This document shows, one piece after another, positions 46,401 through 54,291 of a DNA stretch of 64,000 bases. Made by a program: the position numbers and the translations under genes. Under the pieces are notes generated by a model. It saw only the letters and a program-made list of their open reading frames with translations. It searched no databases and had not been told where the DNA came from. How positions within the stretch are numbered: the first letter of the stretch is position 1; every line of letters starts with the position of its first letter. The DNA comes from Sphingomonas sp. SORGH_AS_0950 (GTDB lineage Bacteria; Pseudomonadota; Alphaproteobacteria; Sphingomonadales; Sphingomonadaceae), in assembly GCF_030818415.1 (NCBI RefSeq), contig NZ_JAUTAE010000001.1, positions 808,501-872,500 on the forward strand, in the 5' to 3' direction.

Positions 46401-46706
46401 GCGCGCGAAAGGCTGGCGGCGTGCGGCGATGCCGTCCAGGCGGCGATGGAGGCGGGCGCCACCCGGTTCCGCCCGGTCCTGATGACCGCGCTGTCGATGA
46501 TGATCGGCATGGCCCCGATGGCGCTGGGGCTGGGCGAAGGCGGCGAGCAGAATGCGCCGCTCGGCCGCGCGGTCATCGGCGGCCTGCTCTGCGCGACGCT
46601 CGCCACGCTCGTCTTCGTCCCCGTCGTCTTCGCCATCGCGCACCGCCGCCGGACGGCCGCCCCCCCTTCCCCTGCCATGCCCATCGGAGAAGCCATCCAT
46701 GCATGA
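43485..46706 (+). CDS. RND efflux transporter permease
   Basis: Inner-membrane proton-driven pump of the RND superfamily, about 1073 aa with twelve helices and two large periplasmic loops. The first helix is followed by TPTDIFPDIRIPVIAAVW. Helix 4 carries the charged pair for proton transfer in LAVGILVDDATVTIENI. The second half repeats the layout, with GVATANSVLVVSFARERLAACG. It lacks the typical metal-pump signature, so a drug or organic substrate is more likely. ATG 43485 has GGGA upstream; GTG 43464 would add seven residues. It heads a pump operon with overlapping genes. Confidence 0.93.
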   Translation: MLQLVKLALAKPYSFVVLAILIVLGGGIAAVETPTDIFPDIRIPVIAAVWTYRGLPPRDMSGRVIYYYERSLSATVGDIDHIESQSLSGVGIVKIFFRPGVDIRTATAQVTAVSQTVLKQMPPGITPPLILNYNASTVPILQLALSGKGLSEEKIYDLGQNMIRPALASVQGAAIPSPYGGKERQIQIDLDPAALQAHRLSATDVANALAQQNQIIPAGTARIGRYEYNLRLNNSPDAIEDLNALPIRTIDGTTVLMRDVAHVRDGSPPQRNEVRVDGARSVLMTVLKSGSASTIAIVDRAKALMPQLEATLPAGLDVKLLSDQSVFVKAAVSGVMREGVIAAALTSLMILLFLGSWRSTVIIAASIPLAILAAIAGLALAGQTLNIMTLGGLALAVGILVDDATVTIENINWHLEQGKPVRDAILDGARQIVGPAFVSLLCICIAFVPMFFLPGVAGFLFAPMAMAVVFAMIASFILSRTLVPTMGNYLLRDHAGPHTAEVMVTHDAQAGRPESRNPLRRFQHGFERRFEGVRGYYTGLLAFALARRRPFVIAFMAVVLMSFALVPMLGRNFFPAVDAGQISLHVRAPVGTRIEETAALFDHIENRIRQVVPADQIDTIVDNIGLPVSGINRAYSNTGGVGPQDGDILITLKESHGPTAGFVKALREQLPHDFPGSSFSFLPADIVSQILNFGSPAPIDVQVAGPDTKGGEAYARMLVARLSRIPGLADVRLQQASNYPEYAVDVDRAEASRLGITENDVTRSLSVNLAGSAQVAPTFWLNPKNGVSYPIVVQAPQYRADTVEQIDNLPITGSTPGSFQTLRALGTLHREPSPALVSHYAVQPVFDVYATPQGRDLGAVAADIRQVLAQTRGQLPKGATVALRGQVETMNTAFTGLILGLAGAVVLIYLLIVVNFQSWTDPLVIVSALPAALAGIVWMLFATHTPLSVPALTGAIMCMGVATANSVLVVSFARERLAACGDAVQAAMEAGATRFRPVLMTALSMMIGMAPMALGLGEGGEQNAPLGRAVIGGLLCATLATLVFVPVVFAIAHRRRTAAPPSPAMPIGEAIHA

Positions 46707-47874
46707 AGCCGCCCCGGCCCCCGCTGTGTCGGCCGACACCCCCACGCCCAAGGGCCTGAAGACCGCAGGCCTTGCCGCCGCCGTGCTGGCGATCGGCATC
46801 GTGGGGGTGGGAACCCTGTCGCGCAGCCATGACGTCGCGTCCGCGGCCAGCTGGTCGACGGCCAATGCCATTCCGACCGTCCACCTCGTCACCGTCAAGG
46901 GCGGCGCGGCGAGCGACGCGCTCGACCTGCCCGCGACGCTCCAGGCCTGGGAGGCCGCGCGGCTCTTTCCGCGTGTCAGCGGCTATGTGCGCCGCTGGTC
47001 GCAGGATATCGGCGCGCATGTCGCGCGAGGGCAGGCGCTGGGCGAGATCGACACGCCCGAACTGGACGAGCAGATCGGGCAGGCCCGCGCCGCGCTCGCC
47101 AGCGCCCTGGCGCATGAGAAGCTGGCGCGCAGCACGGCGGCTCGCTGGGCCGACCTGCTGACCAGCGCCTCGGTTTCCCGGCAGGAGGTCGACGAGAAGA
47201 ATGGCGATCTGGCGGTCAAGACCGCCGGGGTCGCCGAGGCCCGCGCCGCGCTGTCGCGGCTGGAGGCGATGAAACGCTATGCCGTGGTGCGCGCGCCCTT
47301 TGCCGGGGTGGTGACCGCGCGCAATGCCGAGGTCGGCGATCTGGTCGGCCCCGGCGCGGCGGCGCAGGCTCCCATGTTCGGGGTAGCCGACACCCACCGC
47401 ATCCGCGTCTATGTCAACGTCCCGCAATCGCTGTCCGCGACGATCCGGCCGGGCATGACCGCGACGCTGAGCGTCCCCGCCTTTCCGGGGCGCCGCTTCC
47501 CCGCGACGGTCGCGGGGCTGTCGAGCGCGATCGATCCGCAGTCCGGCGCCTTTCGCGTCCAGTTGCTGGCCGACAATCCCGACGACCTGCTGAAGCCCGG
47601 CGGCTATGCCCAGGCGCGGTTCGACCTGCCCGGACAGGCCGGAACCGCAATGGTGCCCTCCAGCGCGATCCTGTTCGGCGCGGGCGGGGCGCAGGTCGCC
47701 ACGGTCGATCCGCATGGCCGCATCGCGATGCACCGGATCCATATCGGACAGGACAATGGCCCGACCGTCCAGATCCTGTCGGGCGTGACCCCCGGCGAGC
47801 GGATCGTCGACAATCCTCCGGACTCGCTGGCGCAGGGCGAGCTGGTGCGCGTGGGGGACGACCATCATGGCTAA
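46699..47874 (+). CDS. RND periplasmic adaptor (membrane fusion protein)
   Basis: A 391-aa adaptor that joins the inner-membrane pump to the outer-membrane channel. An N-terminal membrane anchor lies at about 22-42 (AGLAAAVLAIGIVGVGTL). Lipoyl halves flank a coiled-coil hairpin (LFPRVSGYVRRWSQDIGAHV and YAVVRAPFAGVVTARNAEVGD), and a beta-barrel and membrane-proximal domain follow. ATG 46699 has GGAGAAG upstream and overlaps the permease stop. The His-His-Gly end reads into the outer-membrane gene, which overlaps by 8 bp. Confidence 0.93.
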   Translation: MHEAAPAPAVSADTPTPKGLKTAGLAAAVLAIGIVGVGTLSRSHDVASAASWSTANAIPTVHLVTVKGGAASDALDLPATLQAWEAARLFPRVSGYVRRWSQDIGAHVARGQALGEIDTPELDEQIGQARAALASALAHEKLARSTAARWADLLTSASVSRQEVDEKNGDLAVKTAGVAEARAALSRLEAMKRYAVVRAPFAGVVTARNAEVGDLVGPGAAAQAPMFGVADTHRIRVYVNVPQSLSATIRPGMTATLSVPAFPGRRFPATVAGLSSAIDPQSGAFRVQLLADNPDDLLKPGGYAQARFDLPGQAGTAMVPSSAILFGAGGAQVATVDPHGRIAMHRIHIGQDNGPTVQILSGVTPGERIVDNPPDSLAQGELVRVGDDHHG

Positions 47875-49309
47875 ACCCCGCGCCCGCTGGCTGTCGGGAG
47901 CGATGCTGGCGCTCCTCGGCGGATGTTCGATGGCCCCCGCCTATCGCCCGCCGGTCATGGCTGCGCCCGCGGCGTACAAGGAAATGCCGACGACGGGGGA
48001 TGGCCTGTGGAAGCCGGTCGATGCGATCGCACCCGCTCCGGCGGCGGCATGGTGGACGGGCTTTGGCGATGCGCTGCTCGATGAGCTGGAGGGGCGGATC
48101 GAGCGCGACAATCCGACGCTGGCGGGTGCGCTGGCCCGCTATGATCTCGCCCGCGCGACGCTGGCGGGGGCGCGGTCGGGGCTGTTTCCGCATGTCGAGC
48201 TGACCCCCGGCCTGCTCCGCAACCGGCAATCGGACGAACGCCCGTTGCGGGGCGGATCGCAGCCCGACTTCTACACCGCCGCGACGCTGGGCGGCGACCT
48301 GTCCTATGAGGCGGACCTGTGGGGCCGCGTTCGCAATTCGGTGGCGTCCGGCCGCGCGCTGGCGGAGGCGAGCCGGGACGATCTGGCGGCGGTCAAGCTC
48401 GCGCTGCAAGGGCAGCTGGCGACCGATTTCGTGCAGTTGCGGGGACAGGACCAGCAACTTGCGCTGCTGGCCAAGACCATCGACGCTTTCGCCAAAGCGG
48501 ACGCGCTGACCCGCAACCGCTTTCGCGGCGGCATCGCCACGGGGATGGATGTCGGCCGCGCGGGCGCGCTGCTCGGCGAGGCGCGCGCCCAATATGCCGC
48601 GCTGGAGGCGTCGCGCGCGGTCACCGAACATGCGATCGCCAGCCTGGTCGGACAGCCTGCCTCCACCTTCGCCATCCCGCGCCGCGACGCACCGCTCGCC
48701 CAGCCCGCGATACCTGTCGGCCTGCCCTCCACGCTGCTCGCCAACCGGCCGGACGTCGCGGCGGCGGAACGGCGCATGGCGGCGGCCAATGCCCGGATCG
48801 GTGTCGCGCGGGCGGCCTTCTTCCCCCGGATCACGCTGGGCGGCACGGGCGGCTTCCAAAGCACCGCGCTGGCCGGTCTGGTCGCCGCCCCGAACCTGTT
48901 CTGGGCGATCGGCCCCGGCGCGATCCTGAACATCTTCGACGGCGGGCAGCGTCGCGCCGATCTCGCCGCCGCGCGCGCCGCTTGGAAGTCGGCCATGGCC
49001 GACTATCGCAGCCATGCGCTGGGCGCGTTCCAGGATGTCGAGGATGCGCTCGCCACGCTCCGCCACCTGGACGACGCCCAGACCGCGCAGGCCCAGGCGG
49101 TGGCCGCCGCCGCCAGCACCGAGCAGATTGCGCTGGACCGGTACATCAAGGGGGCAGCCACCTATCTCGACGTCGCGACCGCACAGGAGAGCCTGCTCCG
49201 CGACCAGCAGAGCGCCTTGTCCCTGCAGACGCAGCGGCTGGCGGCCAGCGTCGCACTGGCACGCGCCCTGGGCGGCGGGATCACCCCGGCTTCGGTCCGA
49301 CCGGGCTAA
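47867..49309 (+). CDS. RND outer-membrane factor lipoprotein (NodT family)
   Basis: TolC/OprM-type exit channel of 480 aa. The signal peptide ends in LALLGGC, so it is lipidated. Two OEP repeats follow, with the usual long coiled-coil helices and marker segments DLSYEADLWGRVRNSVASG, SLVGQPAS and LLANRPDVAAAERRMAAANA. It overlaps the adaptor gene by 8 bp and is the last gene of the three-gene efflux operon. It converges on the pilus operon with a 4-bp overlap. Confidence 0.93.
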   Translation: MAKPRARWLSGAMLALLGGCSMAPAYRPPVMAAPAAYKEMPTTGDGLWKPVDAIAPAPAAAWWTGFGDALLDELEGRIERDNPTLAGALARYDLARATLAGARSGLFPHVELTPGLLRNRQSDERPLRGGSQPDFYTAATLGGDLSYEADLWGRVRNSVASGRALAEASRDDLAAVKLALQGQLATDFVQLRGQDQQLALLAKTIDAFAKADALTRNRFRGGIATGMDVGRAGALLGEARAQYAALEASRAVTEHAIASLVGQPASTFAIPRRDAPLAQPAIPVGLPSTLLANRPDVAAAERRMAAANARIGVARAAFFPRITLGGTGGFQSTALAGLVAAPNLFWAIGPGAILNIFDGGQRRADLAAARAAWKSAMADYRSHALGAFQDVEDALATLRHLDDAQTAQAQAVAAAASTEQIALDRYIKGAATYLDVATAQESLLRDQQSALSLQTQRLAASVALARALGGGITPASVRPG

Positions 49310-50256
49310 TAGGTGACCGTGACGACGACGGTGTCCGAATAGAGGCCGGGCGCCGGGGTCGGCTGGGGCGGCACGCGGCCATGGATCGCCTGCGACTGCG
49401 CCAGCCCGGTGCCCGTGGCCTGGAGAGCGCCATCCCAGCTCGACGACAGCGCCGCGTCGCGGAACAGCCCATAGGCGATGAAGCTCCCCGAAGCGCCCCG
49501 CATGCGCCGGACACCCGACGTATCGGCATTGCGCCCCGTATCGAGCCGCACCGCATAGGCGGTCTGGTTGGTGCAGGTCAGGGTCAGCGCGCTTTGCGCC
49601 GTCACCGGCCGGGACAGCACGCCGGTCGTCGGGAAGGACAGCGGCGTCGCCGCCACGGTGCAGCCCCTGGACGGCGATGCGCTGACATCGAATGTCGGGC
49701 GGATCGAGGCGGAGCCCGCAAAGCCGGTGCAGTTGCTGCTCGCGCCGATCAGTTCGACCCCATAGCTGAACTGCGTGGCGTTGCCGATGAAGCTGGAGCG
49801 ATAGCTGCCCGGCACCACCGTCGTCTGGCCGCCGAACAGCCGCGCGTAGAGGGTGCGCGTCGCCGACCCCGCCCCGTTGAGCGCGACCGACACGATGATC
49901 GCGGGCACGCTGCCCAAGGTCGGATTGTCGAGCGACCCCCATGCGACCGATCGCGCCGCATCCTGATACAGCTGATAGCGCAGCGTGCCCGCCGTGCCGG
50001 TCATCAACCGGGCCGACCCATCGGTGCCGCCGCTGCCCGCGCCGATGCCGGGACAGACCTTGACCACGCTGAGCAGCGGGATGCCGGTGCACGTCACCGA
50101 CACCGTCCCCGTCACATCGACCGGGCCGCTGCCCAAGAGCACCGGGCTGCCGAAATCGATCGTCGAAACCGTCGCCGAACAGGTCTGCGCCTGCGCGGTG
50201 CCGGGCATGACAAGGAGCGCCAGGGCGGCGAGCAGCGCCAGGATCAGGGGCTTCAT
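49306..50256 (-). CDS. SCPU pilus protein with two domains (tip-like)
   Basis: A 316-aa secreted protein made of two spore-coat-U domains. The signal peptide ends in AQAQTC. Domain one begins CSATVSTIDFGSPVLLG and domain two about residue 175 (ASIRPTFDVSASPSRGCTV). The end VVVTVTY has the alternating pattern of a chaperone-recognised donor strand. The single-domain pilin at the other end of the operon has the same C-terminal pattern, so this longer one is probably the tip or adhesin subunit. ATG 50256 with GGGAG upstream overlaps the usher stop. Confidence 0.85.
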   Translation of the reverse strand: MKPLILALLAALALLVMPGTAQAQTCSATVSTIDFGSPVLLGSGPVDVTGTVSVTCTGIPLLSVVKVCPGIGAGSGGTDGSARLMTGTAGTLRYQLYQDAARSVAWGSLDNPTLGSVPAIIVSVALNGAGSATRTLYARLFGGQTTVVPGSYRSSFIGNATQFSYGVELIGASSNCTGFAGSASIRPTFDVSASPSRGCTVAATPLSFPTTGVLSRPVTAQSALTLTCTNQTAYAVRLDTGRNADTSGVRRMRGASGSFIAYGLFRDAALSSSWDGALQATGTGLAQSQAIHGRVPPQPTPAPGLYSDTVVVTVTY

Positions 50257-52676
50257 GGGGTAGCACTCCCGATCGGCAGGCAGACGGCGCGGACTCGGAC
50301 CTGTTCGCCCGGTCGCGCCGCAAAGGCGAAGCGCGCACGGCAACGCCCGCCATCGGGGTCGGTGACGACCACCTCGTTCCGAGCGTCGAGCGCACCGAGA
50401 AAGGCGACCCCGTCATAGCCGATCGCCTCGTCGGGCGCGCCCTCCCGCGCGATGCGCGATCCCAGCGGCAGCAGCCGCCCTTCCCCATCGACGAACTCGA
50501 CCAGCGCGGTATCGGTCTCGCGCGCCACCCCGAAGGCGACTCGGGCGGGCACGCGGGAAAAGGCCACCGCCTCGGCATGGGTCGAGGCGATCCGCGCATC
50601 GACGGGCAATGACGAGGGGTCGATCGAGATGGCGCTGGGCTCGAACGGCGCGATATCGGGGACCAGCAGCTTGCCCGACGCGCCGGTCGTCCCGACCAGC
50701 CGGTTCTCGCGGTACACGCGCACCCCGCTCGCCCCCGCATCGGCCACCGCGAAGGACTGGTCGAGCCGCCGGGCCGCATAAAGGTCGCCGCCGATCAGCG
50801 CCACGGCCCCCTCCGCCTGCAGGGTTCCCGATACCCCGCCCCCGGCATAGAGGCCCGTCGCCTCGAACTGCGCAAAGCCGGTCGTGTGGCGCAGGATCGC
50901 ATGTCCCGCCCGTTCGCGGCCATCGGCGACGCGCACCGACCATCCCCAGGAGCCCGGCTCGTGCGCGCCTTGGCGCGACATTTCGGCATAACCCGATACG
51001 CGCCCCTGCGAAACCGTCGCACCGGTGGTGATCGAGGCGCGTCGTCCGAACGGCAGGCTGGCGCCGACGAACAGGCCGAAGCTGCGATCGCCGCCCAGAT
51101 CGGCCACGGCATTGGCGAACAACGACAAGCGCCCGACATTGGCGGTCGAGGACAGGCTGGCCAGCCGATAGCGATCCCCCGCCGCCGATTTGGAATTGAC
51201 GAGGCTGATGCCGATCGACGCCGAGGTTGCCTGGATGGGAAGCGACAGCGAGAATTGGTCGATCTCGCGCGGCGCGCCGAAGATGCGGCGATCGCCCGTC
51301 AGGACCGGACCGAAGGATGCCGTGCGCGACGCCAGGTCGGCATAGCCGCCGATCGTCCGCATCGAGCGCAGAAGGACCGAGAAGCCGGGACGGCGCGCCT
51401 CCAGGCCGATATCGACAAGCCCGCCGGTCCGCCCACCGGCCTGGCTGATCGCGCCCGCGACCGACAGCAGCGCCCGGTCGCGCAGCGTCACGACGCTCCC
51501 CGCGCCGATCTGGAGGAGGCCCGCGCCAGCCTCGAGATGCGCCTGGAGCGTCCACCGGCTGGAGATGCCGCGCCGCGCCGATGCCGAGGCGATCAGCCGC
51601 CGGTCATAGTCGTTCGACACGATCGCATAGCTGCGCCGCGCAAAGCCGATCTCGGCGCTGAAGTCCGTCAGCCCCTCCGCCAGCAATTGCGGCGAGGCAT
51701 AGAAGGGCGCGGTCGACACCGTCTCGCGGCCCAGCGCGTCGCGGACGACCACGGTCGCGACGCCCGCGCCCTGCACGACCGGCGGGTGCATCACGGCATA
51801 GGGCCCTGCGGGCACGCGCGCCGACAGCGTGCGCACCCGGTCGATGAACAGGTTGAGGGTCGAGGGGGCGGCCGCGCTCCCCGCCAGGCGCGGGATCGGC
51901 ATGGTGACCAGGTCGGGCCGCATGCCGAACGTCCGCTGGATCTGAAGGCCGCCCATCCGGATCGGCCGGGTCCAGCCATGCCCGCCATTGATCGTGTCGC
52001 CCGCGCGCAGCGTCACCAGACGCGACGGATCCTCATAGCTGTAGGTGGTCGACAGTCGCGTGACGCGCGGCCCGCTGGACAGCAGCGCGACGGCGCTGTT
52101 CTCGATCAGGCCGAACGTGCCGAATATCCGCGTCCCGAACGCCCCCGATGCGCCCGTGAAGCGGGGACCGACCGCGCTTCGGTCGCCGCTGGCGAACAGC
52201 GTATAGTCGAGCACCACGCCCGGCGGCGGACGATCCGGAACCGCCCCGCCGCGACCGTTTCGCCCGCCATCGATCAGCGTCGGCCGCTCCGCGGTCGGCC
52301 CCGCGACCAGCCACATGATCTGCCGCATCTCCTCATAGCGATACCGCAGACCGGCGATACGCTCGAGCGGCACGTCGCCCCGATCGACCTCGACGGGCAG
52401 CGCGACGCCCACGGTGCGCAACTCGGTCGCCGGGGCGCTGAAGCCGCCATCCGGGCGCTGGGTGAACGACGCGACATAGCCGGTGGGACGGTCGTTCAGA
52501 TAGACCTCCAGCTGCAACGCCTGTTCCTGGCGGCGGGGGTCCACGTCGACACCTACCCGCAGGCTGCCGTCATCCTGTGCCCGTGCCGGATGGGCGCAGG
52601 ACAGCGCGGCCAGGATCGTCCAGCCCAGCTCACCGGCGCGGCTGGGACGCAAGGGAGACCTCGATCGGGCCGCCAT
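50253..52676 (-). CDS. Chaperone-usher pathway outer-membrane usher
   Basis: An 807-aa FimD/PapC-type usher that assembles pilus subunits in the outer membrane. A signal peptide ends in HPARAQD. An N-terminal periplasmic domain (LQLEVYLNDRPTGYVASF) comes next, then the 24-strand barrel with the plug region (about 220-330, with RVPAGPYAVMHPP) and C-terminal domains (VYRENRLVGTTGASGKLLVPD, GRCRARFAF). It is shorter than enterobacterial ushers, as is usual for the SCPU branch. ATG 52676 overlaps the chaperone gene by 47 bp; a later start would reduce this but lose the signal. Confidence 0.9.
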   Translation of the reverse strand: MAARSRSPLRPSRAGELGWTILAALSCAHPARAQDDGSLRVGVDVDPRRQEQALQLEVYLNDRPTGYVASFTQRPDGGFSAPATELRTVGVALPVEVDRGDVPLERIAGLRYRYEEMRQIMWLVAGPTAERPTLIDGGRNGRGGAVPDRPPPGVVLDYTLFASGDRSAVGPRFTGASGAFGTRIFGTFGLIENSAVALLSSGPRVTRLSTTYSYEDPSRLVTLRAGDTINGGHGWTRPIRMGGLQIQRTFGMRPDLVTMPIPRLAGSAAAPSTLNLFIDRVRTLSARVPAGPYAVMHPPVVQGAGVATVVVRDALGRETVSTAPFYASPQLLAEGLTDFSAEIGFARRSYAIVSNDYDRRLIASASARRGISSRWTLQAHLEAGAGLLQIGAGSVVTLRDRALLSVAGAISQAGGRTGGLVDIGLEARRPGFSVLLRSMRTIGGYADLASRTASFGPVLTGDRRIFGAPREIDQFSLSLPIQATSASIGISLVNSKSAAGDRYRLASLSSTANVGRLSLFANAVADLGGDRSFGLFVGASLPFGRRASITTGATVSQGRVSGYAEMSRQGAHEPGSWGWSVRVADGRERAGHAILRHTTGFAQFEATGLYAGGGVSGTLQAEGAVALIGGDLYAARRLDQSFAVADAGASGVRVYRENRLVGTTGASGKLLVPDIAPFEPSAISIDPSSLPVDARIASTHAEAVAFSRVPARVAFGVARETDTALVEFVDGEGRLLPLGSRIAREGAPDEAIGYDGVAFLGALDARNEVVVTDPDGGRCRARFAFAARPGEQVRVRAVCLPIGSATP

Positions 52677-53346
52677 CGGAAACCGCGCGCATCCGCACAT
52701 CGGCGCCGTTCGGAACGCTGGTGCCGGGGTTCAGCGGGATGCGAAGCTCGGACCCCGCCAGGACATAGCCGACCAGCCCCGCCCGCGCGAGGACCTGCTG
52801 GCTTCCCGCGATCAGTTGCAGGTCGGCCAGGCGCAACCGCCGATTGCCCGTATTCCGCCCGACCAGCGCCGTGGCGCCCCCCGAACGGTCGATCCGCCAG
52901 CTGACATCGGGCATCCGGCGGGGAATGTCCGAGAAGAAAGCCGGGATCGACTGGCGGACGACTAGGTCGACGGTGCCCGGCTGCGCCCGGCCCGGATCGG
53001 GCACCTCGTCGATCAGGACGCGGTAGGCCTCCTCGCCCACCGGCGGCGCCTTGGCGGTGCGCACGACGCGGATCAGATATTGCTGCTGCGGCGCCAACGT
53101 CGAAAAGGGCGGACTGGCGACGACGTCGCTGGTCGGCGTCAGCACGTCCGCGCCGTTGCGCGAGGTCCATCGCATCACGCGGACCTGGACCCGTACCGGC
53201 CGCTGCTCGGCATTGCTGAGCGTCAGCGCGGTGGTCCGCGCGCCGGGCAAAGGATCGATGGCGACCGGCGCGACCCGGATGTCCGATGCCCGGCCGATCG
53301 CCGGAACCGTCAGCAGCATGGCGGCCGCCGCTATGGCGCGTCTCAT
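52630..53346 (-). CDS. Periplasmic pilus chaperone (PapD-like)
   Basis: A 238-aa chaperone with two Ig-like domains. The signal peptide ends near IGRAS. The edge strand that donates to subunits is visible in QQYLIRVVRTAKAP, with the conserved Arg in the first domain and EEAYRVLIDEVP after it. It is encoded just after the pilin (22-bp gap) and before the usher, the normal order of SCPU pilus operons. ATG 53346 follows GGAGGAA. Confidence 0.92.
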   Translation of the reverse strand: MRRAIAAAAMLLTVPAIGRASDIRVAPVAIDPLPGARTTALTLSNAEQRPVRVQVRVMRWTSRNGADVLTPTSDVVASPPFSTLAPQQQYLIRVVRTAKAPPVGEEAYRVLIDEVPDPGRAQPGTVDLVVRQSIPAFFSDIPRRMPDVSWRIDRSGGATALVGRNTGNRRLRLADLQLIAGSQQVLARAGLVGYVLAGSELRIPLNPGTSVPNGADVRMRAVSDGGPIEVSLASQPRR

Positions 53347-53368
53347 GGGCGTTCCTCCTGCCGGCAGC

Positions 53369-53860
53369 TCAATAGGTGACGGTCACCTGCACGGTGTCGG
53401 TATAGCTTCCGGCCGCCGGGGTGGTCTGCGGGGGGACCCGGCCATAGACGGTCAGCGTCTGCACCGCGCCATTGCCGATCCCGGCCAGCGTATCGGTGCC
53501 CGCCGTGTTGCCCCAGATCTGCGAGCGTGCAGGGTCGCGGAACAGCTCATAGACCACCGTCGCGCCCGCGCCCGAGGTCATCCGCCGCGCCGTCACCGTC
53601 GCGCCCGCCCCCGCGCCCGCGTTCAGGCCGATATTATAGGGCGTCGTGTTGGTGCACTGGACCCCGATCGTGCTGGTCGAGGTGATCGCGGTCTGGATCA
53701 CGCCGGTCGCGCCGAATGCCAGGTCGCTTGCCGAGGTCAGCCGGCACTCGGCCTGGATCGTCATCGTCACCTGGAACTGCGTGCTTTGCTGCGCGGCCGA
53801 GGTCGCGGGGATCACGACGCAGCCAAGCGCTGCGATACCGATGGCGAGATAGCGTTTCAC
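53369..53860 (-). CDS. SCPU-domain major pilin
   Basis: A 163-aa secreted pilin with a single spore-coat-U domain. The signal peptide (MKRYLAIGIAALGCVVIPATSAAQ) is followed by FQVTMTIQAECRLTSASDLAFG. Two Cys (AECRL, VQCTNTTP) form the expected disulphide, and the end is VQVTVTY. The start is GTG 53860 behind GGAGG. It is the first gene of the pilus operon, so it is probably the most abundant subunit. Confidence 0.9.
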   Translation of the reverse strand: MKRYLAIGIAALGCVVIPATSAAQQSTQFQVTMTIQAECRLTSASDLAFGATGVIQTAITSTSTIGVQCTNTTPYNIGLNAGAGAGATVTARRMTSGAGATVVYELFRDPARSQIWGNTAGTDTLAGIGNGAVQTLTVYGRVPPQTTPAAGSYTDTVQVTVTY

Positions 53861-54291
53861 GATGCGGTGCCTCCAGATCACGCCTCGTCAAAGCGCGATC
53901 GCCCGCATCGGCTGCTATAGCTTCGAAATCGGAAGCAAATTCCCGATCATGGGTTAAAGCCCGGAGCGTGCGGGCCAATTGCGACCGGGAGCGTGGCACA
54001 AGATCGGCGCGCGGCTAGGCGAATTTGGCAGATGGCACCCATGCAAATGTCAACCTTAACTGACGACGGCATCACATTAACCATAATCTGCATAGGATTG
54101 CAGGGCTAGATCATTTCCCTTTTCAGAATACGATCCGCCAATATTGGCTTATGACGCCCGCCCAGAGACAACTGGCGTTCTCCGAAGCGGCAGCCGGATG
54201 CTCTTCCTCGGATGGACCGGCCTCTGCGCGGAAGGCGAGCGACTTTGCCCCCTTGATAGGACTCGACGACCTATGTCGCTAGAGGCGTGGG
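53861..54291. other. 431-bp gap upstream of pilus operon
   Basis: No convincing gene is present. The section 54030-54150 is AT-richer than the surroundings. On the minus strand TTGACA (54048-54053) could be a -35 element for the pilus operon, but no good -10 lies at normal spacing. TTAACCATAATCTGCATA (54076-54093) is another AT-rich stretch. The left part holds the pilin ribosome site (GGAGG, about 53871). The right part is downstream of the S9 peptidase and has no clear terminator. Confidence 0.4.

Noticed and set aside
53634..53999. A 121-codon minus-strand frame overlapping the pilin
   Set aside because: The product is Arg/Asp-rich and lies mostly in the shadow of the clearly supported SCPU pilin.
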